Positions 41,786 through 55,326 of a stretch of 64,000 nucleotides of DNA are shown here, piece after piece. Every line of letters starts with the position of its first letter. Positions within the stretch are counted from its first letter, which is position 1. A program made the translations under genes and the position numbers. Origin of the DNA: Microvelia longipes (lineage: Eukaryota > Arthropoda > Insecta > Hemiptera > Veliidae); contig JACMZG010000004.1 in NCBI GenBank assembly GCA_018340805.1, positions 1 to 64,000 on the forward strand, given 5' to 3'. The notes beneath the pieces are model-generated. The model was given only the letters and a program-made list of their open reading frames with translations. It made no database searches and was not told where the DNA came from.

Positions 41786-42318
41786 TGATAGTGATAGTAA
41801 TTAGGTATGGATGAGATCACCTAGCAAGTAGGCCACGTTATTGGGCCCTTTTTGCTATCTCCTTTAGATAGAAGATTAGTGTTCTACCTAATGAGTCCTG
41901 GTGCAGGCATTTTGCGTCTTAACCCAGACAGTAGAGGTGATGCTTTACTACAGTAAAGCATCACCAGTAGAAAACTTGTAAACTTACAAGTTTCAATAGC
42001 TTCAACTAGAAGCAACAGGTGTCCCACTGCTAGCCTAAGCTTCCCTGCTCTTAAACCCATATGTTATATAATTTATATAAACTGCTATCCAGTGTACTAA
42101 ATTTTGCCTTAACCCAGGTTCATTTAGGTTTATGGATCCTTTACGAGTACCTGACATCGCACAGGCTTGAAACCACTGTCTTAATTTCTTTTTCAAAGAA
42201 TAGCATGAGAAAGGATTTTCATTCCTCGCATGAATTTCCTAAAGGCCCTGACGAGGATTGAACCCGGACTGTCTGGGTGGCAGGCGGATGTGATATCCGT
42301 TACACCACTAGGACCAAA
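41786..42318 (-). mobile_element. tRNA-derived SINE, full-length copy
   Basis: Read on the minus strand, the head starts GGTCCTAGTGGTGTAACGG (A-box-like) with GGGTTCAATCCTCG (B box) about 45 nt on, and CAGGGCC can pair with the start GGTCCTA as an acceptor stem would. The ~450-bp body follows and the element ends in a TATCACTATCAC simple tail. A/B boxes imply RNA polymerase III transcription. Other copies in the window: 4723, 6068, 40203. Confidence 0.82.
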
Positions 42319-42319
42319 C

Positions 42320-43495
42320 TTCTAAACTAACCCCTTTAGGATATTTTATTTGCTTACAGCTCACTATTAACTAGTAAAGGGTATTGGTTCATTCTAACCC
42401 CTCCTATTTTAAGGATGAGCATATTCTAATCGACCATCCCTATCTCTTTTTTGGCCAGGTTATCACCTAATTAAACTAATACTTAAGTTCTGTTACCTCT
42501 TTTGATTTCTGGTTGATTATTTAGGATATTTATAAAATAAATTATGATATTAAAATATCATAATGGAAACTTATAAAATTAAATCTATAAGAAAATTGTT
42601 TTATTTTATATAAAATTGATGTATACTCTTGTAGAAAAGACTGGTGGAAAACCAATTGCGTTGAGTTTATTAGCTCATTTTTCTCTTAAGTTTCATTCTA
42701 CACAGGTTTTCTCTAGTTTTATCAATTTTGAATAGATTCTCTATTAAAACTTGTACAAAAATTTGAATCATTTTATTTAATTTCTATCAAATAATTAAAC
42801 TGAATAATTAGAATTAAATATTTAAAATAAACTAGTAGGTTGTCTAATTAAATTAAATATATTTACCAAAATTAAATTATATTCAAAAGTCACCAATTAA
42901 GTTTTATTGATTTTGAAGTTTGCCAGAAATTAATATTTCTTATAATATTAATAACTTATGGGGTAACGGAAAGTGTGGTCCATGGACCCCTGCTGGTCTG
43001 TGGAAGGATTTTAAATGCTCCTCGAACTAATAATCAAACTGTTATAGCAAATTGTGAAGAGTTAATTAACTTAACAGTTTGTCTGATATTAGATCTGTCA
43101 ACAGTTTGTCTGTTATTAGATATTATATGGGATCCATAAATTTAGAAATTTCTAGCTAAATTTTCATTGGTAAATAGATATATTAACTATCCAATATTTC
43201 TGATTTAAGTAAAAAAGCGGTAAACTGAATTACCAAGATTATGTTTGTTCATCTTCATCTTTTTTTATGAAAAATATCAAACTTTAAAAAGAAATTGTTT
43301 TTGGACAAATTATCACGTTTTTTTAACCGGACATTTTGTATGAGTTATTAATGTAAACGATGATATTCTTTTTAGCGAATTTTCATAATGAAAAGACGCT
43401 TATGAGGTTGTTCGGTGACGGAAGTTGAGGGTAAATGAGTGGAATCGGTTCCTATTGGCTTCCTGAATAACAAAAATATATGTCCGAAAAAAATT
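42320..43495. other. Intergenic, no assigned element
   Basis: A+T-rich sequence with one short duplicated phrase (AACAGTTTGTCTG.TATTAGAT at 43075 and 43098). No gene or TE recognised. Confidence 0.35.
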
Positions 43496-43625
<130 letters not shown>

Positions 43626-43639
43626 GTATAAGAGTTTCT

Positions 43640-44470
43640 ACCCTTTCGTATGGCGAACGATAACTCTCGAAGGCTTCTCAAATTGAAACGAAACTTTGCA
43701 AATCGCGAGATGTTGAGGAGGTTACGAGGCCTATGTTTATAAAAAACATTATGACGTCATCAACCAAAGTTATGACGTCATGAAAAAAAATTTTTTTGAA
43801 ACTTAAAATGGCTTTAAAACAAGGTATCTAGTATTTAGGTAGAACGGCTAGCTGAATCGATTAAGACCATTTCAGCTCAATCGAACCATCACAAATGGCG
43901 CAATTGGTATACATATGTAATATAATCTTGTATATATGTATACGTCTAGGTCAAGACTCGTACGATATCTGTTGGTTCAGTAGTGTTAGAGGGTGGGGAT
44001 ATAGTATAAAAGAGAGACCTCTACCTCTTGCTCCATCATGGTAAGCCTACTGTCCCAGAGAGACAGGGCAAAAATGGCTTCCACTGAACCACGCCGAGCT
44101 AAGCAGACCCGTAAAGAGGAAGAACATCGAAGTAGTCTTTATATGGTCGAAGTTATTCTAAAACGATTGCGACCAGTTTCAGCTCAATCGGACAATCCTA
44201 AGTGACGCAAACGGTATTTTTATTTTAAATAATCATGAATATATTTTTTTCAACCTTAAGATTTTACTCAAATAAAAAATTTGTTTACAAAAAAAAAATT
44301 GACATTTTTCTTTAAATTTTATAAACAATCATAAATGTAAGTAAGAGTTGAAGTTGTCTTTATATGGTCGAAGTCATTCTAAAACCATTGCGACCGGTTT
44401 CAGCTCAATCAGACAATCTTTAGTGACGGAAACGGTATTTTTATTTAAAAACAAAAATCATGAATAATAT
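43640..44470 (+). repeat. TE-like block with paired TATGACGTCAT motifs and ~220-bp degenerate repeats
   Basis: TTATGACGTCATCAACC at 43749 and TTATGACGTCATG at 43770 give two perfect TGACGTCA palindromes (the CRE consensus) 20 bp apart. Downstream, CTTTATATGGTCGAAGT...TTTCAGCTCAATCGGACAAT recurs at 44137 and 44361, and a third diverged form is near 43840-43900. The unit looks like part of an unclassified DNA transposon. Confidence 0.55.
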
Positions 44471-44689
44471 ATTTTTGTTTATAATGTTTCTTAATTTTAA
44501 TATTATAGCATACTATTAATAATAGAGTATTAATAAAATCTCAATTAGTAAAATCAAGTTTGTGAAAAAGCCACTCAGGCCCTCGAAGTGGGCCTGCGTG
44601 GAGAGGCTGTGAAAATTCGCTAGATACATGGCAAAATGCCATGTAACAAGAACAATAATGAAACAACACATAATACAAAACAACAACAA

Positions 44690-44775
44690 TGTGGCCACAG
44701 GGAGGCCCCCGGGCCGCGAAGAGGCCCGGTGGGCCGACGCCGCGTAGCGGCAACGGGCCGAAGGCCCGTATTTTG
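44690..44775. other. Short G+C-rich island
   Basis: About 85 bp dominated by GGCCC/GGGCC inverted motifs (GCCCCCGGGCCGCG, AGGCCCGGTGGGCC, CGGGCCGAAGGCCCG) in a strongly A+T-rich neighbourhood. ORFs through it are composition artefacts. Confidence 0.6.
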
Positions 44776-44779
44776 TATT

Positions 44780-46519
<1,740 letters not shown>

Positions 46520-47121
46520 TATATTTTTTTGAAAAATGCTATATTTCAAACAGAATAATATTTTTAAATCAAACTTGGTACAAAAATCAACCTTAGGGGG
46601 GACATTGACCCTATTGAAAACCAGTTATTTATTAAGTGTTAGTGTATGTAAATTAAATCACAAAAAAAAACAGAGTCTAGATCTGCCTATGCTGTAAGAG
46701 GCATCTTAGGGGATGTTTGACATCATAGATAAACACACAGCAGTAGAGATGGTATACTGATTCACAATGTGAGAGCATTTTATGAGCACTTTTAATGATG
46801 CCTCCTATAGTGGAAGTGAAATTATGGATTCAAAATATATAGTGACATGATTACCAACACGAGACCTTTATCTTCATGCTACTATGGTTGCAGTTTACTT
46901 AAATTAATCCATATTTTTATGAAATTTTCAAAATATTTTTGTCTTATTGCTAACAATTGTCGTAAAAACATCTGTTACCATTTTTAAATATGTAAATGTA
47001 TTTGTGAAATCGCACTAGAAAAGTAATTTTATTTGTCTTTGATTTAATTTTATATGTTTTATCACTAAAACTTTTTACGTTTATTTATTTTTACACCTAT
47101 CATGCTAAACATTTTATTTAC

Positions 47122-47423
47122 CACAGAAATATATTACTAAAGAGACCATATCCTATCTCAATTCATACAAACTTGAAACATTTTTTGGGGCCCTCAGGGG
47201 ATCTTTGCAACCTTATTGTAACCTACTCCAATAGTGTATTAAAGTTAAAATAAATTTATTGTTATAGGTTTTTTATTTGTTTTGTATTTTATTTATCTTT
47301 TTTGGTATTACTATAATTTTTTTTTGTTTATTTAATTATATTAATAATCGAAGATGGACAAGTTAAATGTTTAATTTTTCAAAATTTAACCGATAGGTCT
47401 TCTTTAGTAATAATATCTCTATA
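47122..47423. mobile_element. MITE family A, diverged copy
   Basis: CACAGAAATATATTACTAAA at the left; TAGTAATAATATCTCTATA at the right; TATCTCAATTCATACAAACT, GGGGCCCTCAGGGGATC and ACCGATAGGTCTTC inside. Confidence 0.6.
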
Positions 47424-47429
47424 CCTCTC

Positions 47430-47965
47430 CCCTATACATCTTTGATTACAATCACATAATTTAATTCAAGTTAATTTTTTTAATTCTGATTTCAACTTAA
47501 CGATTTCAATGATTTTACACACCCAAATAAACATTAAATTATCGAGATTATTATAAAATATAAGAATGAAGAAAAAATTAGTAAAAATTAATATATTAAA
47601 CTTAGATAAAATAGATTTGATTAGGAAAGATTAACTAATTGTCTTATTTATTCTTAGTTTATATAATATGACTAATAATCAATATTTTGGTTTAAAACTT
47701 TGATCAATTGAATTTTAATTTCTTATTTGATTTAAAAATTATGTTTTATTTAAAGTTTAATCTAATTAATCAAAATGTTTTTTGGAAAAAAGTATTATTA
47801 TTTTTGTAATATTTTTTATGAAATTCCTATGATTGAATTTTGAAAATAAATATTTGTTAATATTATTTTATTAAATCAGCTTGGTTTAGATTTTTTATTA
47901 GCTGATTAGTGAAAGTATTTAATTATGTATTATTCGTTATGTAATTTGAATTAAGTGAAGATTAT
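47430..47965. other. Intergenic, A+T rich, nothing recognised
   Basis: No ORF, repeat or TE end seen. Confidence 0.3.
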
Positions 47966-47969
47966 GGGT

Positions 47970-48262
47970 TGGAAGTATTAAAAAGAGCTAATTGGCCTTA
48001 TTAAAAACAGGTAATTAGCATTATTAACAATTGCTGGTTGACATTATTAAAAACATCTAATTAGCATTTTTTAAACAGCTGATTGGCATTATTAAAAATA
48101 GCTTATTAACATTATTAAAACAGCTAACTAGCATGATAAAAAACAGCTAAATAGCATATTGAAAACATCTAATTAGCATTTTTTAAAACAGCTAATTGAC
48201 AATATTAAAAATAGCTAATTAACATTTTTAAAAACAGCTTATTAGCATTATTAAAAACAGTA
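47970..48262. repeat. Minisatellite, ~22-25 bp unit
   Basis: About eleven diverged units of AGCTAATTAGCATTATTAAAAAC-type sequence (for example 48054, 48082, 48118, 48160, 48189), each with the palindromic core AGCTAATTAGC or close to it. Confidence 0.8.
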
Positions 48263-48954
48263 TATTAAATTCTGTAGAACTAGAGTTGTGTCTCGTTATC
48301 ATCATCAAAAGTCCGTTTGGTATAATTAATTATTTGGAAAACTGTTCACATGATTGAATTGGAAAGTGTTTAAACTTTTGATGAGAATGGCAAGACATCT
48401 TTCTCTGAACTTTCATCAAATCCAACTAAAATCTATGCTTAGGTTTTAAATGTATTCAATTTATAGAGGAGGTCCTTCGTCTTTTATTTGTAGTAACAAA
48501 ACAAATATTGTCATCTTAAATTTTTTTTAGACATAAATCGCTTCATTAACCTTATTTTTTCCTCCCATTATCTTCACAGTTAAAACTAAATATAGATTTA
48601 AATGATTCGGCTCTTTTTAACTTTGACTTGCTCTCGTAATTACTTTGCAGCTTTAACTCAATGTGATACTCATTTTCCTTATCAAATAGTTATTTATGTT
48701 TGTATCGATTAAAATTTAGGGATATGTTTTATTCAGTGCTTCATTGTTGCTCTATACATAATGCATATGGTTCTAACATTACTGGATTTATTTCTCTGTT
48801 TTATTTGACAAAATATACATGGGCATGCCCAGTCTTATTCAGTGGGGTCAAGGATTGACCCCACTTCTACTGCGAACAGAGGTCTATTATAGAATAAGAC
48901 CAGTATACTGAAAATGTTTATATTTTCTTTAGTACTGGGCAAGAATAAGTACAG

Positions 48955-49440
48955 ACTTCTTCTTTTGTTAATTTAATAAAATAAAATTCATTCTTCTTCT
49001 TTGATTACTTCATTAAAATACAGTACATCCAGGAGTTTCTTTTAATGAATGTTAAATACAATGGATTAGATTGTTAGCATTTTGCATTGACCATTTCTAC
49101 CTTTAACTATTTTTAGTCTAATACGTATACATTTTTTTAAAAAACTTCTATTTAAATTAAGTGGGCTTAATACTATTGCTTTGTGTGAATAAATTTTTAT
49201 AATACTGTTATTAATATATGTTTACTAATATGTTTATATTTTACATTATTATCTAGATGTTAAATCTATAAAATAAATTACATTTTTGTGAGTCATATGG
49301 TACTCAATACTTGTTCTTTAAATATTTTTTAAAATACAGTCCATACTTTTTTTGATTTTTCTTTAAAATACAGTTTATACTTCTTTAGAATTCTGCGCTA
49401 GATTTTAACTAAGATATGAGACTCATATCTTTGTAAAAAT
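48955..49440. repeat. Left part of a ~70-bp minisatellite region
   Basis: TTCTTCTTTGATTACTTC and AAAATACAGTACAT at about 48989-49027 match the units at 51.23-51.60 kb. GAATTCTGCGC near 49389 matches 51613 (AAATTCTGCGC). The Penelope-like insertion at 49458 separates the two parts. Confidence 0.6.
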
Positions 49441-49537
49441 CAACTGTTTAATATTAAAATTAAAAAGGTTATATTTACCGCAAGTTGAAGAAGCAATCGA
49501 AGAATCAGCTACCGTCGATACTTGCTGTTGGATATAA

Positions 49538-49576
49538 ATATCCTGGACCGGTTTCGCATAAAGCCATCATCAAGCA
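49538..49576 (-). ncRNA. Hammerhead-ribozyme-like core, left Penelope arm
   Basis: Minus strand: CCTG-CTTGATGA-TGGCTTTATGC-GAAA-CCG-GTC-CAGG. CCTG pairs with CAGG as stem I, GAAAC...GTC gives a two-pair helix III, and GTC would be the cleavage site. Penelope-like elements are known to carry hammerheads with tiny helix III. There is one extra U in the core and a shortened stem II, so this copy is probably impaired. Confidence 0.5.
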
Positions 49577-49849
49577 GGCGGGCAACACTCGAGCTCTCAA
49601 CTATAAAGTTAAATCAGTGATTAACTTCTAGTCTCAATGAGCACGACGAGCCCTCTGAAGATAAGGGAGAAGTAGGAAAGGTTTAATAAAGGGGATTGTA
49701 CTGAGTCAAGGTCGTGACCCTGAGTAGTCAGGTGTGTGAGTCAGGTGTGGCGGGTGAGCCAATCTGGCGTTATGATGCTTTGTGTCTTTTATTATGATGT
49801 GTACCGGTGTCATGGTTTTAACCTTTTCGTTTTTGTCAAGTGATGTTGA

Positions 49850-50470
49850 GTACCGAAAAAGTAATGTTCCGAATTGAAAAGTAAGTGTTCGTTAATAATG
49901 TCTTGTCGGTAATTCTGTGTTTGTATATTTCTAGTCTTTCAAGTACGTCAAGTTTAGGTCCTTTTGATTGTTTGTGTAGCAGTTTCATAGAGTTTGACAT
50001 TGTATCTGGTTCGTGTCCTTGTGTGAAGGTGTTGGCAAAGTTAGAATCTGATTTATCTTTATGAATGAGCGTAAGTGCTCTTTATACTAGTGTTTAGTGT
50101 ACGATATGTTTCTACCTATATAATTTGTTGGCAATCTTTGCAAGTTATCTTGTAAACTCCACTTTGGTTAATAATAAATTTGGTTATTGGAGTTATTTTA
50201 GTTTGTTACCTATATTATTGTTTTGTTTTGAAGCTGTTGTTAATGTGTTTGTTTAAGAAGTTTGAAAGTCTGTAAGTTTCTTCCCTACGTAGGTAAAGCT
50301 GTCATTGTCTGTTAGTATCTGTCCTCGTCTGTTGTGGAGTTGGCAGAGCCGTTTTTTCCGTTTGTATTGTGTGATGAGTTTGTCGATGTCGGTCCTAGTG
50401 TATCCGTTCCTGTCTGCTATGTTATATCGTATTAAGTTTCTTTTTCGTAGTTGTCAGGTGTCATAGGTAT
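49850..50470 (-). pseudogene. Penelope-like GIY-YIG endonuclease fragment
   Basis: Minus strand: RYNIADRNGYTRTDIDKLI near 50350-50430 (the linker after RT), then SGVYKITCKDCQQI near 50120-50170 and, after a one-base frame break, YIGRNISYTKH (the GIY-YIG pair with the CX2C insert of Penelope elements), then SNFANTFTQGHEPDTMSN and KLDVLERLEIYKHRI reaching into the left arm. Family role: nicks target DNA for reverse transcription. The RT domain is absent. Frameshift and stops make it non-functional. Confidence 0.82.
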
Positions 50471-50989
50471 GTTTGTGAAGTCTATGTATCATGATCTGTA
50501 GGCTGCTAGTTTGTGTTGCATTGGGTTCAGATTCTAACTTTGCCAACACCTTCGCACACACGGACACGAACCAGACACAATGTCAAACTCTATGAACTGC
50601 TACACAAACAATCAAAAGACCTAAACTTGACGTACTTGAAAGACTGAAATATACAAACACAGAATTACTGACAAGACAATTATCAACGAACAACTTACTT
50701 CATTCGGACATTACTTTTTCGTACTCAAACCAGCACTTGACAAAAAAACGAAAACGGAAAACCATGACACCGGTACACATCATAATAAAAGACACAAAGC
50801 ATCAATAACGCCAGATGCTCACCCGCACACCTGACTCACACACTGACTACTCAGGGTCACGACCTTGACTCAGTACACATCCCTTTATAAACCCCTTCCT
50901 ACTTCTCCCTTATCTTCAGAGGGCTCGCGTGCTCATTGAGACTAGAAGTTAATCACTGATTTAACTTTATTAGTTGAGAGCTCGACGTT

Positions 50990-51030
50990 GTTGCCCCGCT
51001 GCTGATGATGGCGTTATGCCGAACCGGTCC
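50990..51030 (+). ncRNA. Hammerhead-ribozyme-like core, right Penelope arm
   Basis: Plus strand: GCTG-CTGATGA-TGGCGTTATGCC-GAA-CCG-GTC-CAGG. The CTGATGA core is intact and stem II GGC/GCC is intact, but GAAA has lost one A. Complementary damage to the left arm: a consensus of the two is a complete core. Confidence 0.5.
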
Positions 51031-51099
51031 AGGGATATTTATATCCAACAGCAAGTATCGACGGTAGCTGATTCTTCGATTGTTTAATATTAATCATTT

Positions 51100-51615
51100 T
51101 TTACACAATCCCAAAATGAGATGTTTTCTATTAATTCTTCTTTAAAAATCAGTACATACTGTATTTTAATACTGTTTCAATATACACTATATAGTTATTC
51201 TTTTAATTCCTCATAAAATAAGTACATACTTCTTCTTTTATTACTTCAATTAAATAAAATGCAGTCTTCTTCTTTGATTACTTCTTTAAAATACAGTAAA
51301 TACTTCCTCTTTTATTAATTCAATTAAAAAAAATACATTCTTCTTCTTTGATTACTTCTTTAAAATACAGTACATACTTCTTCTTTTATTAATTCAATTA
51401 AATAAAATACATTTTTCTTCTTTGATTACTTCTTTAAAATACAGTACATACTACATCTTTTATGAATTCAATCAAATACAATACATGCATCTTCTTTGAT
51501 TACTTCTTTAAAATACAGTACATAATTCTTGTTTTATTACTTTAATCAAATGCAATACATTTTTCTTCTTTGATTACTTCTTTAAAATACAGTACATATA
51601 TTTTGTTTTATTATT
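51100..51615. repeat. Minisatellite, ~68-72 bp unit, about six copies
   Basis: Units contain CTTCTTTGATTACTTCTTTA, AAATACAGTACATACTTCTT and TTATTAATTCAATTAAATA. Copies start near 51228, 51298, 51368, 51438, 51505 and 51570. Confidence 0.85.
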
Positions 51616-52529
51616 TCTTTAAAATTCTGCGCATGATTTTTACTTAGACATGAGTCTCATTCTTATTTAATATTTTTCTATTTTACCATCCTTGAAGGGT
51701 TTTTGATTAATTTTATTCTCTATTCTCTGCAGCATTTTATTTATGTTTTATTTGTATATATGTATGTTTATTTGTGTATATTATTAGCTTCTGTATACGC
51801 ATTTATATGTACTAATTAATTAAATTAATGGATTTTTTAAATATTTATTAACTTAAGTTAAATAAAATGAGAGCCGTATGTGTCAATTGTAAACTAACGA
51901 ATAAGCTATTGGTGATTTAATGAATGACATTCTTGACTTACATTATTTTTAGTATAGGAAATATATTACAGAATGTTTTATGAAATGAATTAGATTTTAA
52001 TATTGATAAATAAACTCAACAATAAGATTGACAAAAAAAAAAGTGGTAACGCACAAAAATTTTGAAAACTTTCGTATGGACGATGGAATGTAGTTTGTTA
52101 ATTAGAGTTAAGTATTATTTTCAGAATTGTGAGAATTCTTATAAAATGATAAAAATGTATCAATACTTATTATATAGGAAGTTATGTTTGTTTCAATTGT
52201 AAAATTTGCACAAATTAAAAATGTTAATAAATGATTAATCGAATGAAAATTTCTGAAATGAAAATCGGAAAATAGTATAAGTGATTAATAAAATGTATGT
52301 TATAGAGCTTTTGCTATGGATAATTTAGTTGACTACTCTCTTTCTTGATTATGTTTCTTTGTATTTCCGGGGACATTACCTCAGGTATTAGTGTAGTTTC
52401 AAGTATGAGTAGAATTTTTTGCCAGTTATCATGGGATGGATATATTGACAAAAAACATTCTAGTCAATTGACAGTTTCCTTGATTTTTACTAAGATATGA
52501 GTCTCAACGTTGTCAGATACTTATTTACT

Positions 52530-52655
52530 GAGGAATATTACATGAATAGGATATTCCTTTTTAGATACTTATTTACTGAGGAATATTGCCTGAACAGTAT
52601 ATTCTTTTGTTTATACTTATTTACTGAGGAATATTACCTGAACAGGATATAATTC
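52530..52655. repeat. ~55-bp tandem repeat, three copies
   Basis: ATACTTATTTACTGAGGAAT followed by ATTACCTGAACAGGATAT-type sequence occurs at about 52518, 52565 and 52612. Confidence 0.75.
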
Positions 52656-52887
52656 CTGTTCTAATAATCTGGATATAATTGGTTCTAAGGATAACATTTT
52701 GTTATTTCAGCGGAAATAGTGCTCAAAGTTTAAAAAAGAGATATTTTAACTCAAAATTGAAGCTTAAGTATTGACATTAGAAAGAATTGGCCAAGATTAC
52801 AATTATCATTTTTACTCTTTGTGAATTCATTCTAATAAAATTAAAGCTATTTAAGCTTTTATTTTGAGTTAAAATTTCCAATTTTTA

Positions 52888-53400
52888 CTTTTCCACGTTT
52901 ATACCGTAGGTATATAGGAAACGTATTGTGTTTGCGAAAAAATCCAAAACAGGGATGTAACTGGAATTATTTGTTTTAGATGTTTTTAAGGCCTCCTAAA
53001 TGTTTTTTACCAAGTTTTCTGTCTGTATGTTTGTGTGTGTGTATGTTATTATCGTAGCTCCCAGTGTTTTTATGCTGGAGAATTGTAAATTTGTACGAAA
53101 ATCAGTCTACCGCTGTAGTTGTGCTATTCAGAAAATATATTTTTCACAACGTCATTAACCCACAATATTGACTCATAAATTTCGCAATTTTAAGAAACAT
53201 AAAACTCGGAAAAATGATGCGACCAGATTGAGATTTGGCACCCATATAGCCATATATAAGACTAAATATATCCCAAGTTTCATTTCATTATCAGTATTAT
53301 TTTAATTTTTATCAAATGACTTGTGTACTTTTTTTTAAAATTGTTAAAAATTGAAAAATTATTAAATTGAGTTGAAATTTGATATCCCTTCAAATAAAAG
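52888..53400 (+). repeat. Dispersed repeat D, copy 4
   Basis: ACTTTTCCACGTTTATACCG, AGGTATATAGGAAACGTATT, GATGTTTTTAAGGCCTCC, TTATTATCGTAGCTCCCAGT, TTGAGATTTGGCACCCATAT. It is the most complete copy in the window. Confidence 0.7.
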
Positions 53401-53707
53401 TCTTAGACAAACTAAATATTTTTATATGAATAAAAATTTCTTTTATTCATCTCTACACCTCTAAAAGCCCAATTAAAGTTTACCTTCTAATTTAATTTTT
53501 TCTCTTTCTTTTCGTTAAATTTGGTGTTGCATGGTACACCCGAAGTAAGCTGCACCTCCAAAACAAGTTTCCCTTTACTCACAAAAAAGTGTCCCTAGTT
53601 ACATTAATTTATGTCTAATAGTTTCTAAATTTAACAAAAGGAAAGAGACTTTTGGTCCACCCTGTAAAATAATGTTTATAGTTATATTTGACCTGTATAT
53701 AACAATG

Positions 53708-54169
53708 AAAGGAACAAAGAAAAGAGTCTCTTCACAAGATTAATAATTTATTCAAAGCTCTTTCAACCTACATGAGGTCATCATCGGTGCCAGAGATAAA
53801 TAAATAATTAAAAGAGAACAGCTAAAAGAAAGACATTAAATACGCAAAAATTAAATAAAATTAGTAACATTATTCCTCTTCTTTTTCGACTCAACAATGT
53901 CGGTGAGCCGTGAGTCTATCACGGCTCACCGACATCGTTGAGTCGAAAAAGAAGAGGAAAAATATTACTAATTCTATATAACTTTTACGTATATAATGTC
54001 TTTTTTTTTTTTTGGCTGTTTTCTTTAAATTATTTATTTATTTATCTCTGGCACTGATGATGGCCTCATGTAGGTTGAAAGCTCTTTGAATAATTTAATA
54101 GTTTTGTGGAGAGACTCTTTTCTTAGTTCCTTTCATTATGAACTACTCCACTGGTGCTCATTCTAAATC
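53708..54169. mobile_element. Palindromic Penelope-like mini-element (462 bp)
   Basis: One almost continuous palindrome centred near 53914 (GAGCCGTGAG-TCTAT-CACGGCTC), with arms of about 210 bp, a one-sided tail of about 32 bp at the right (54138-54169), and a 13-bp TSD GTATATAACAATG at 53695-53707 and 54170-54182. Each arm has a GGCAC(T/C)GATGATG...TTGAAAG core (54043 plus, 53797 minus) followed by GTGGAGAGACTCTTTTC. No coding sequence. Confidence 0.82.
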
Positions 54170-55326
54170 GTATATAACAATGTTTGAGGCAAAATTATTT
54201 CTTATTTTTGTTCCAATGAACTAATTTAATAGATAAAATAATAAGACAGATGTAATGGCAAAAACTCTATTTAAATTCAATAATGAGATAAGTTATTTTT
54301 ATCTGTCTGTTTGACTAGTCATTATATTTTACCTTTCTAAGTCTGTTTTTTATATATTCTTTTATTTATTTATTATTTTTTTCAATTGCTATAGATTTTA
54401 TGTATAGTAATTGAAAAGGTAATTTTTAAACCAGTTTACTGTGAATCTTATTTAACATTTTACAGGACTGGTTTATCTTGATTGTTTACTATTCTAAAGT
54501 TATTGATTATTTTTATTTTGATCATTAGTGTATTGTAAGACTGTGCTAAATTATTAATAATCTTGTGAAACTATTACTAAATTATTAACAATCTTAATCA
54601 AACTTGGGAAGGACAAGAACCTTACTTATACCAAGGATGTTGTAATGTCCTGACTCTCATTTGCTGAGTAAAAAAATAATTAAAATTAGGGTTTATATTT
54701 ATCGTCAAAAATATTTTTTTTTTAATTTATATTTTTTTTATTTTAAATATTAATACTAATACTTTAGTATTAGGACTTAAAAATATAAATACTTTTTTAC
54801 GAATAATACTCACTATTAAATTAAAAAAAAATAAAATGTACTATCCTAGCTCTCTTAAAGAGCATTCTATGTCTGATGGCCGATTTTGCATGTAGTTCAT
54901 ACAAATGGTTTTTGTCTTTTACAATTGTGTTTCAGTTAGTTTATATATGCAAATAAATTGTTTATGTATTTAATAACCCATTATTATCATTTATATTTGT
55001 ATTTGCATTATGTATTACATGAAATCCATGTTTTGGTACTCCATAGTGATATGTCAAGCTTGTTATAAAAAACAATAACATTTAATGTTAGTGAAAACAA
55101 AAAATAATTTTTGAAGAAATATATTAACATTTTAGCTAGACTTAATGTTTATATTTTTAATGCTAATATTATCCTGTAGTTGATATCATTTGATTTATCA
55201 AAACAATAATGCTGGTGACGGACATTAAGTCCAACCAGTATGTTTCTTTATCTGTAGCCGTTTAAAAGCAATGTTAAATATAAATAAAGAACATTTTATT
55301 ATTATCATCAAAACGATAATGTAATT

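Larger units (their letters stand above)
49458..51080 (-). mobile_element. Penelope-like retroelement in fold-back form (1623 bp)
   Basis: Inverted arms of about 550 bp (49494-50052 and 50531-51080) surround a ~480-bp middle that still encodes, on the minus strand, part of a GIY-YIG endonuclease. A one-sided tail of 36 bp (49458-49493) and a perfect 13-bp TSD TGTTTAATATTAA (49445-49457, 51081-51093) bound it. Inverted terminal copies, variable TSD and a tail of about 35 bp are known traits of Penelope elements. The left arm (minus) and right arm (plus) each carry a hammerhead-like core. Fragments of the same family lie at 29.4-29.66 kb and 32.11-32.17 kb. Confidence 0.88.

Noticed and set aside
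42245..42318. Possible tRNA gene on the minus strand
   Set aside because: A and B boxes are present, but stems are poorly paired and the sequence continues into a repeated ~450-bp body with a simple tail found elsewhere; it is a SINE head.
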